Source: Humulus lupulus (Eukaryota > Streptophyta > Magnoliopsida > Rosales > Cannabaceae). Taken from it: a DNA stretch of 64,000 nt. This document shows positions 1 through 9,200 of the stretch, piece by piece; within the stretch, counting starts at the first letter, position 1, and each line of letters opens with the position of its first letter. The stretch spans positions 188,578,214-188,642,213 of the forward strand of contig NC_084795.1 of NCBI RefSeq assembly GCF_963169125.1, given 5' to 3'. The notes under the pieces were generated by a model. It was not told the DNA's origin and made no database searches. It saw only the letters and a program-made list of their open reading frames with translations. The position numbers were made by a program, and so were the translations under genes.

Positions 1-30
1 TCTAAACGCTATCCGGAAATCTGGATAACA
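1..30 (-). repeat. Start of the 3' LTR of Tat-1 (cut by the window edge)
   Basis: These 30 bases are identical to 13402-13431, the terminus of the complete LTR. On the minus strand the LTR begins TGTTATCCAG and continues beyond the window. Confidence 0.92.
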
Positions 31-46
31 TTTACCCCCCAAGGTT
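31..46 (-). other. Polypurine tract of Tat-1
   Basis: On the minus strand the bases next to the 3' LTR read CCTTGGGGGGTAAA, directly followed by TGTTATCC. This is the expected place and composition of the plus-strand primer. The Tat-2 element has a near-identical CTTGGGGGGAAAA at the same place. Confidence 0.85.
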
Positions 47-484
47 GCGGGGCTTTGAGAGATCCGGGAGCTTGTACAATCAGTTTCTTAGACTAGGCGA
101 GGGGGCACCTTCTGTGTTCCCGAAAAGGTTCCTTTTTCCCGCCTGAGTATTAGTATGAAAGAGAAAAGGAATTTCTTCTGTTTGAGACCAAGTACTCAAG
201 TGCGGCAAGGATCACGTGTCATTCTGGGAATGGTTCTGCGACCAAGACGTGTGCGTGAGGCGACTGGTTGAGGATGCGTGCGTCAGTCATCTGACCAATG
301 ATTTGACGGTTTTTAATGGTACTCAGGGCCCGAGGTGGTGTAATGATGGGAAATAAATACTTTATTCCCATCCGAGGAGTCATAAATAGGATCGTCGCTT
401 CCTCTCCAGCCGTTGGATCTGATGCACACGGAATGGGAAGAACGGGACCGTCCATTTGAGGAATTCGAAACGGCCTCTTCCCTG

Positions 485-494
485 CTATAAAAAC
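485..494 (+). promoter_or_regulatory. TATA box of the Tat-1 antisense gene
   Basis: CTATAAAAAC lies about 230 bases before the ATG of the antisense gene and on its strand. A pyrimidine-rich stretch where transcription could start follows about 30 bases downstream, near 515-525. Tat-2 has a TATA box at the same relative place (54486-54495, minus). The start site itself is inferred. Confidence 0.6.
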
Positions 495-514
495 GAGGGA
501 AAGGACCTTTCTTC

Positions 515-723
515 CTCTTTACGCTTTCAGATTCTCCATCTTTAGGATTTTCGGATTTCCAAACCTTCGAACTCTCAGGCTTCCCAGCTTACGTTCCTCC
601 GAACTTGCCATTTCTTTTGGTAAGTATCTGGAAACTTTTCTTTTTGATTTGGCAGTGGGTTTATTCCCCGAAGTTCCTGGTTTGAATCGCCGTTCGTCTT
701 TGCAGCTTTTACTTCTCGCGATC
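515..723 (+). other. 5' leader of the antisense gene, with an intron at 620-705
   Basis: The leader between the TATA box and the ATG contains a textbook donor (TTTTG|GTAAGTATC at 619/620) and a pyrimidine-rich acceptor (TTTGCAG ending at 705). This suggests an 86-base intron in the untranslated region. The start of this feature is the inferred transcription start. Confidence 0.55.
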
Positions 724-3700
724 ATGCTGTGCAGTGATCCAGTTACTCCTTCAACCTCCACCTACCCGAATATCAGTAAGTATTTCTACTTTGCTCTTTC
801 CTCCCAAACCTTAGGTTGTTGGTAGTTGTTAGAGTAGAGGTTTCTGCCATTATTGCTTATGTGCATGTGTGAATAGGGCTTTGGTAGGCATGTGATTGAT
901 TGTGAGTCGATAAGTAGCCTTTTCTGCGTGTTTTGGCGATTTGCGTTTGGAAAGTCGTCCCTTGTTTTGCTGTTTTAGGGCATAAGCATGAACGCCTTTA
1001 GGGTGTCTTTCTCTGGAAAAACACTTCTTTTGGTGGGCTTAGGCTCGGGGTCTGAGTCTGGTTCCTTGCTGTCCTTCGGGTGGCATGGTGCCAGTCCCTC
1101 GGCAAGCTCGGTGGGAGCCTCTCCAAGCAGTTTTCGGGGAGGGTCTCCCCGACGCCTTTGATACCACTAGGGTATGACAAGGGTGCTGACTGCTTAGAGT
1201 GTTTTCTTCTTTCTTTTCTTTTGTCCAGTGACGAACATCTCGAAGGAACAACTCCTTGCTGCGGGGGAGGCTGAATCTGCCCAAGAGAAGGGCTCTCCTG
1301 TCGCTGGTGGAAAGGGGAAAGGAAAGGCGAAAGCGGTCGCGGCTAGCCCACCAACCTCCAATAGTTCCATTTGGGAGATGGACCAAAAACCGAACCTTTT
1401 CAGGAATTATGGCATGCTGGAGCTGTATTCCTCTGAGGCAGGCCTGAAGAACATCCCAGGTCTGATGTGGCACCGTCTGTCGGTGCTGGGCGAGTCAGCT
1501 AGCCAGAGCCACGAGGGTTTTGGTGCCTGGAACTGGGCACACATAGTGTGCGGAGCGCACTTGCCCCTAAGGAGTTACTTCGCCAATTTCTGTGTGAAGG
1601 CGGGGATTGCCCCCTTCCAGTTAATTCCTCCCAGCTACAAGCTCTTAGCGGGGTGGTTCATCTTTTGCAAGTCCCGGAGACTGGAAGCTCCTACCCCGGA
1701 GGAGGTGCTGTACTTTTATGGGTTGAAGTCTCAGCCTATGAGGGGTCACTCAGACAAGGTGGGGTTTTACAGGCTAGAAAGGCACCCGGATGTGATGTGC
1801 CCCACTTGTCATACCGCGAGGGTTCCAGACCTCCGGGAATACTGGTTCCTGACGACTGGCTTCCCGCTGAAGAGGGTGCCAGCCCTATCTTTGGACTTCA
1901 AAATCCCTGGTAAGTGTTCCTTCTTTTCCTTTTCAACTTTGTTTCTTTGCGTTTGATTTGCCTTTTGGGAGGATCTCTAACGCTTGTATTTGATTTTTGC
2001 AGAAGTCATTCCGCGGACACCTCGCTGCGCGGAGATGATAAGGAGGTCCAAGTTCTACGAAGGGCTTTCTGAGGAGGAGTTGAGAGTGGAAGGACTTGTG
2101 ACCTCCGAATCGTTGAGGGAGTATGGGTTACTCGCCTCCTTCCAAAATATCGAGCCAGTAAGTGGTAGGGGGCAGACTCAGGTGTCGGCTGACATCCGGG
2201 AGCAGATTGCCCTGGAGCTGTCTAAGGTGATCACCCAAGCCGCTCGGGACGAAAATACTCTATCTCCTAGTGGGGCGGAGAGGTTCCCCGACCCCCAGCC
2301 GGAGGGAGAGGAGATCGAGGCTCGCCACGCCGCGGCTTACCCTAACGAAGGGGCTCCGGGGGCTAGTTCCTCCGGGAGAGGTAAGACTAGTTTTCGATTG
2401 ATCCACACCCCCAGCCTGTCTGAGGTTTCCCAGACCTCTCAGATGGGGTTTGATCCCCGTTTCCTTAGGCTAGATCCGCGTAGGATACCTTTCGACAGGT
2501 ACTGTGATAGGGTAGATGAGCTCCTCTGGTGTCTGAGTGATGGTAGTCTGCCAGAAGGTGTCATCATGGTTGACCCTTCTTCTCTCAGCATGTTCTTCCC
2601 GGACTTCAAGGAGTACGGGAGCTTCCTGGAGCAGGAAGCGATGTTTTGTTTTGCTCGGGGAAGGCCATCCACGTTTCTCGTGCATGGTCGTCCCTTTCAA
2701 ACTTTTCTTTTTCTTGTTTCTTGTTCCCTGCTGGCGGGCTTGCTTGTACTTTTATGTTGCTGATTGTCTTGTCTTCCGCTTATCTTCTTTCTCATTTCTT
2801 GTTGGTTCGTTAACCTTGCTTTGTACGTTTCTTGCAGAGTATCCCGAAGCCAAGATGTTGGGGAGGGTTACTTTGCTTATTAAGAAGGCTGCCACCAGCC
2901 AAGACCCGCCCACGGGGAAAGGACGGAAGACCAAGGCTGGTAGGGGAGGTAAGGCTGTCTCCCCCAAGAAGACAAGTGGCGAGGCGCAAGCGTCTCCGAG
3001 GGTAGAGAAGTCCCCTGCTGAAGGGCCTTCCGAGACTATGATGGTCTCGAGTAGCAGTAGCGACGGGGAAGGGCTTGTGTTCCCCGTGAGGACAACTGGG
3101 GTGAGCAAGCGTCCCGGAGAAGATGCTGAGGGTGCTAAGAACAAACGCCTTAGACACTCTTCTCCCGGTCGAAGGCAACAACAACAGCAACGACAGCAAT
3201 CACAACTACAACAACAGCAGCAACAGGAACAAGAGAGACAATCACCAACGCCGCAGCAGCAGCAGCAACAGCAACATCCAAACCATCAGCAGCAACAAGG
3301 GCAATTACTTCTGCTACCGCAGCAGCAAAAGCAACAGACCGGGGCCTTAATACCTCGGCTGCCTCCTCCTCCAGCCCAAAGGGGGTCCACCCTTCCGGGG
3401 TCTCCGTCTTCTCAGACAACCAATCTTCCCCTGCCTGGCCTGAAGTTCCACTTTCCGCCGAAGCCAACCAGTTTTCCCGCTGCCCTCCTGGAGGGTGTAA
3501 GACGGGCCGATAGTTTTTTGAAGAGGCGGCTAGAGGCGGAGAAGGCAGTTACTCAGGGAAGGGCAGATAACTTGTCTGCCGTGAAGAGGGCTGAGCTGGC
3601 CGAGGGGGTGAGATCTCCTCACCCGGCCGGAGCGGTTCTGGATGGTCCAGCCTTGGAGAAGAGGCTGGTGCCTAGGCTCGGACGTGCATTGGCGCCGTTC

Positions 3701-4937
3701 GGAGCTGAGATGATGGAGGACATGGCCCTGAGCTTATGCGAGCTCAATTCTGAGAAATGGGCCATCAGCAGCAGCAAGGATCCGCTGTTGCTGACACACG
3801 CTGTGAAGCAGCAACTGTCCGGGGTAAGCCGTCAGTTGTTATTTTTTTTTTTTTTTTTTGGGACCACCTGTCTTTTGGTCCTGCTTTAGCTCATTCTGTT
3901 GTCTTTCCTTGCAGGCCTCTATGATCGCGGAACGCTCGTTCCGGGAGGTTGGTGCAGCTCTGGTTCAGCTGGAGGAGAGCCAACTGGCTCGCCAGGCCTT
4001 GGAAGCGGAGAAACAGAAACTGACCCAACAGGCCTTGGGGGCTTCGGAGAAGATTGATCAGGCCCGGCGGACGGCTGAAGAAGAGGCGGAGAAGAAATAT
4101 CTTGCCAAATATCAAGAGTACCGGGCCAAGGCAGAGAATGAGTTTAGACAGCGGTCGGATGGGATTAAGACCGAAAACTCCAAGCTCCGGGAAGAGCTGT
4201 CCCAAGCCAAGGTGGAGAAAGATACCCTGGAAGCCCGCTTGCAATCAAAGAACGATCTCCTCCTTAAGCGGCAAGAGGAATATTCCACTCTTCAGAGTAA
4301 GCTGCACGACGAGGAGCAACTCCATAAGAGGAGCAGGGATCTCGTGTCTATGCTTCAGTTGGGGCTCGCCGAGAAGGATAAAGAGATCGGGGCTTTGCAA
4401 TTCACTGCCAGGGGGCATGTGACCGAGAAGCAATCCGTGCTGAACCAAAATAGGGAGCAGCGCAAGGCGATTGATTCTCTTAAGGGGGAGCAAGATGCCT
4501 CCAAGGCCGAAATGGAAAAATTGAGGGCCCAACTAACTTCCGCGGAAGCACAGCTGGCAACCTCCGAGGCGGAGCGGTTGAAGGAGAAGGAGGATGCTGA
4601 GGTGATACTGAATAGGACTATTAATATATCGCATGTGGTCCTCATGCATCAACTCTGGAAAGTGAACCCGGAGGTGTTAGGCTATCTGGGAGATGATGCC
4701 GAAGCCATGAGGGAGAAGCTACTCGTGTGGGATCAGGGCCCAGAGGCGTACGTCCAAACTTATAACATTGACGAACGTGCTGAAGCTCCTGAGGCGGGAG
4801 ATCCCGGAGAGGCGGGGACCTCTGAACCTTCTCATGACCAAATCCCTCCTTCCAATGAGCCGACTCCGCCAGCCTCAGCTGAAACAGATGCCCCCGAAGC
4901 TGCGGTCGTGGACGCTGTAGTTACCCCCAATGCTTGA
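724..4937 (+). CDS. Antisense spliced gene of Tat-1: N-terminal gypsy-associated domain, polyQ region, C-terminal coiled coil
   Basis: Coding exons by my reading are 724-775, 1229-1909, 2003-2686, 2838-3823 and 3915-4937, all with GT-AG introns; phases agree at every junction, giving 1141 residues and a TGA stop. The single base A at 775 joins TG at 1229 to restore a codon, so the unspliced sequence has no ATG there. Residues about 115-207 resemble the domain catalogued as a putative gypsy-type transposon domain (Pfam Transposase_28), with the pattern PLRSYF then APFQLIPPSYK. Residues about 573-585 are a basic, NLS-like patch (KNKRLR), about 586-640 are glutamine-rich, and about 805-1060 form a long charged coiled coil. 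The protein has no catalytic motif I recognise and its role is unknown. It converges on gag-pol and is antisense to the genomic RNA. Antisense extra ORFs are known in Tat elements; the donor at 2687 (GTCGTC) is the weakest junction. Confidence 0.8.
3841..3859 (+). repeat. Poly-T tract inside the last intron of the antisense gene
   Basis: A run of T (19 bases) follows the donor at 3824 within the 91-base intron 3824-3914. It may act as the pyrimidine-rich element of the intron; it is also a likely site of length variation. Confidence 0.7.
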
Positions 4938-5445
4938 AGGGGTTTTATCTTTAATTGTTTTTCATTTTGAGTTTTTCATTGCGGACATTTTTGCCATAAT
5001 CATAGCATTCTCCTTTCTTTTCTGCCGAGTTCTTTATTTATCTTTGCGCTTAGGGTAGACATTTATACGGTAGAAACTGTTGTAGGGGCGTATGGGGTTT
5101 TGGTTCCAACGGCCAAAACTTATGCACTTCCCACTTGAAGCTTTAACGGATGATGTCTTTCCCCACGTAGTTTCTAGGTTACGAAGGTTTTCTGGTTCCA
5201 ACGGCCAGGCTCCTTTCACCGTACTTTATCTTTCCTGAGGCAAATAGCCAATCCCGGGACTTGTAGTTATACTGTTCGCTGGGATTGCTAAGGTGAGTCG
5301 TTCCATTGTTTGGAACGGGAGTTCTTTTGGTGAGCGTCGCTAGACTTAAGGTTAGATCTTTGTGAAGCAAAACTAACTGTTGTTGCGAACCTCATGGTGG
5401 CTGGCTTCAGGGACCTGGCATGGAGCCCTGCGAGGCTAGATCCGC
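4938..5445. other. 3' flank of the antisense gene, no gene seen
   Basis: T-rich sequence follows the stop codon and is the likely 3' untranslated and polyadenylation region of the antisense gene. I see no coding sequence with a supportable product here. Confidence 0.6.
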
Positions 5446-5690
5446 GCGAAGCAAAGCTTTAGAGCGCTCGCGGATCTTGCCATCTTTTTCCTTGCGGGAT
5501 CCGGAGCTGGAGCATGCGAAGCAAAGCTTTACAGCGCTCGCGGATCTTGCCATCTTTCGTCTTGCGGGACCCGGAGCTGGAGCTTGCGAAGCAAAGCTCT
5601 TCAGCGCTCGCGGATCTTGCCATCTTTCGCCTTGCGGGACCCGGAGCTGGAGCTTGCGAAGCAAAGCTCTACAGAGCTCGCGGAGAATTC
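5446..5690. repeat. 70-bp tandem repeat array (about 3.4 copies)
   Basis: The word GCGAAGCAAAGCT recurs at 5446, 5516, 5586 and 5656, a period of exactly 70 bases, with strongly similar sequence between (CGCTCGCGGATCTTGCCATC and the CTTGCGGGAYCCGGAGCTGG part). Copies 3 and 4 contain gagcttgcgaagcaaagctc, which also occurs once in gag at 10925-10944. The array lies between the convergent antisense gene and gag-pol. Confidence 0.9.
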
Positions 5691-6008
5691 TGCAAAGGAC
5701 TTGTCAAGGAGTTGGGGGTGTTTTGGCGTAGCTCTATGAACGTGCCTCAACCCCCAGTCCCGTCCATCGCTGGGCTACACAAGAGATAATTCTCATGATA
5801 CATAATGGCAGGCATTTCTGTGGCAATTTTCACTTAAGCACATAATGCACATATGACACGTAATGCAAGCATGTTCATGGCAACAAATAAACCTAAGCTT
5901 AACAATTAGAGCAAAACAATTTAAAAACTTCAAACACAATGCTAGCACATAAGTGGTGTTCTGTGTACGTTTTGTTCAAGGGGCGTATGGATAAGCCTTA
6001 GCCATGTA

Positions 6009-6060
6009 TACCCCCCAAGTGAGCGTGGGGTCCGGACATCTCCGGACCGCGTGGTCACTT
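6009..6060 (-). other. Internal PPT-like tract and hairpin between the convergent genes of Tat-1
   Basis: On the minus strand the tract reads CACTTGGGGGGTATA just downstream of pol, like the 3' PPT at 31-46. Beside it GGTCCGG (6029-6035) and CCGGACC (6042-6048) form a perfect 7-bp stem around a 6-base loop, flanked by AAGTGA and TCACTT. Tat-2 carries the same PPT-like word at 50893-50907. A second plus-strand primer or a 3'-end signal are both possible; function is inferred. Confidence 0.5.
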
Positions 6061-6233
6061 GTTAAAACGCAGCTTTGAACATAGGGATAAAAAGTGCAGT
6101 AAAAGCGGAGTGAATCCCTCCGTGTTTCATTAAAATAGCCTGCTAGGCGTTAGTTTTACAACAGGGAGGATTATTTCCACATTTTTCACTTTTGTTATTT
6201 TCACCAAGGACTTCCGACTGGATGGTCCGGGGC

Positions 6234-9200
6234 CTACTGGTAGTAACGGCGGAGGTGCTCCGCGTTCCAGGCGCGCGGGACTTTAGATCCGTCGAGTCTC
6301 TTTAAGTGATACGTCCCATGGCCCACTTTTTCTTGGACTTCGTAGGGGCCTTCCCAGTTGGGTCCGAGGACTCCTACTCCCGGATCCTGCGTAGCAGGAA
6401 ATACTCTCCGTAGGACAAGGTCCCCAACTTCGAATGCACGGCTCTGGACTCTCGTGTTAAAGTGTTGGGCTATCTTGCCTTGGTACATTTTTAGTTGGAC
6501 CTGCGACTGCTCCCGGAGCTCTTCGATCATGTCTAAGGACTCCTGGAGGAGGGCATGGTTCCGGGTAGGATCGTAGGTGTCTTGCCTGTGAGAGGGGATC
6601 ATAGCTTCTACTGGGATGACGGCCTCGCAACCGAAGGTCATGGAATAAGGCGTGTGCCCCGTCGAAGTTCTCTCTGTTGTGCGATAGGCCCAAAGTACTC
6701 GCGGAAGTTCTTCCGGCCAGTGAGCCTTGCAGGCTTGGAGTTTTTTCTTCAACGTGGTCTTTAATATTTTGTTTACAGCTTCCACTTGTCCATTAGCCTG
6801 GGGTCTGGCGACTGCGGAAAAGCTTTTGATAATTCCATGCGAAGCACAGAAGTTCGTGAAGTGTTCACTGTCAAACTGCTTTCCGTTGTCGGACAAAATT
6901 TTCCGTGGAAGCCCAAAACGACACACTATATTCCTGATGACAAAATCCAGTGCTTTTTTAGATGTGACCGTGTTCATAGGTTCAGCTTCAGCCCATTTGG
7001 TGAAGTAGTCTACCGCGACTATGGCGTACTTCACTCCACCCTTTCCAGTGGGGAGGGAACCTACTAGGTCAATGCCCCAAACGGCGAACGGCCAGGGGCT
7101 GGTCATTAGGGTAATTTCCGTAGGCGGCGCTCGCGGAACCTTGGCGTACCTCTGGCACTGCTCACACTTCCTGACATAATCCACACAATCCTTCTTCATG
7201 GTGGGCCAGAAGTATCCTTGTCGAAGGATTTTTTTGGAGAGGCTCAGCCCGGAGGTATGATCGCCACAGAAGCCTCCGTGAATCTCATGGATGATGGTGC
7301 TGACTTCGGTTCCGGCAACACACCTAAGGAAGGGTATGGACAACCCCCTGCGGTAAAGCTTTCCATCCATAACCACATATCGGGGAGCTTGATACTGGAG
7401 CTTCCTTGCGTCAGCTTTATCGGTGGGGAGTTCTCCGGTGGTGAGAAATCTGAGGATGGGTCCTATCCAGGAGTGGGAATGGTCGATGATGGCGTTTATC
7501 CTTCGCGTCTCAGTACTGGGGGCTTCTAAGTGCCCGATGGGGACTAAGCCATACTGTTCAATCTCCGGGTCCGTTGCAAGCTTGGCCAGCGTGTCCGCGA
7601 GTGAGTTCTGGTCCCGGGGGACCTGGCGGATTTGGTAGCCTTTGAAATGCTGCAGTAGGTCGCGGGAGAGAGACACGTAGGCAGCCATCCTTTCGCCTTT
7701 CGTCTGGTATTCCCCGGATATTTGGTTTACCACAAGTAGGGAGTCGCTGTACACTTCGATTTTTTGGGCTCCGACTTCTCTGGCCAGTCGTAACCCAGCT
7801 AACATGGCTTCGTGTTCTGCCTCGTTGTTGGATGCTGGGAATGCGAAACGGATGGCGCTCTGGAGCTGATGCCCTTGGGGAGATATTAGGATGACCCCCG
7901 CTCCAGCTCCTTTTTCATTTGAGGCTCCGTCTACGTAGACCTTCCAGGTGGGAAGTTCCGGGACAGGATCTTCTGGGAGGTCATTCATTCCCGAGCACTC
8001 CACAATAAAGTCCGCGAGAGCTTGACCTTTTATGGAAACACGCGGTTGGTAGTGGACGTCGAACTGGCTTAGTTCCATGGCCCACTTAAGCAATCTGCCA
8101 GAAGACTCGGGCTTCTGCAGGACTTGTCGGAGAGGGTGGTTGGTGAGTACTTTGATGGTGTGCGCCTGGAAATATGGCCTCAGCTTCCGTGAAGCGATCA
8201 GCAAGCAGAGGGAGAGTTTCTCGATCATCGAATATCTGGACTCGGCGTCCAATAACCTCTTGCTTACGTAATACACAGGGAGCTGGATACGGCCATCTTC
8301 CCGGACGAGAGCGGCACTTACTGCGTGCTCCGTCACAGCTAGGTATAAGAACAACGCCTCTCCTTCGACCGGCTTGGACAGAATGGGGGCTCGGGTTAAA
8401 TGTTCTTTGAGGTGTTGGAAGGCCGCTTCGCATTCGGGGGTCCACTCGAACTTCTTGTTCCCTCGCAGAACATTGAAGAAGGGGATACACTTGTTGGTGG
8501 CCTTGGATACGAAGCGGCTGAGAGTAGCTATCCTTCCGGTAACGCTCTGGACATCCTTATGCTTCCGGGGGGAAGGCATATCTATGAACGCCTTTATTTT
8601 CTCAGGGTTGGCTTCCACTCCGCGGGAGCTGACAATAAAACCGAGGAACTTCCCAGACGAGACCCTGAAAGTACATTTCTTTGGATTTAGTTTCATCCCG
8701 TACTTTCGGATCACGGTGAAAGCTTCCTCAAGGTCGTTACTGTGGTCCCCGGAGGTCTTGGACTTTACCAACATGTCGTCCACGTACACCTCCATGTTCC
8801 TCCCCAGTTGGTCCTTGAACATTCTGTTTACCAGACGCTGGTAAGTCGCCCCAGCATTCTTCAAACCGAAAGGCATGACCACGTAACAGTAGACACCCTT
8901 ATCCGTGAGGAAGCTGGTGTGTTCCTGGTCCGCGACATGCATCTTGATCTGGTTGTATCCGGAGTACGCATCCATGAAGGATAAGAGTTCGTACCCGGAA
9001 GTAGCGTCCACCATCTGATCGATTCGCGGGAGAGGGAAACAATCTTTTGGGCAGGCCCTGTTTAGGTCCGTGAAGTCAATGCACATTCTCCAGGACCCAT
9101 CGGGTTTCGGGACCAGAACTGGGTTGGCCAACCACACGGGATAGTGCGACTCCTGGAGAAAGCCTATGGACATCAATTTGTCCACTTCAGCTTTGACGGC

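Noticed and set aside
3123..3350. 75-codon Asn/Ser-rich frame
   Set aside because: Another frame of the CAA/CAG tract that encodes the polyQ part of the antisense gene.
5407..5789. Frames on both strands through the 70-bp repeats
   Set aside because: They stay open because 70-bp units of low stop content repeat. No start context or homologue beyond the short gag-like part is seen.
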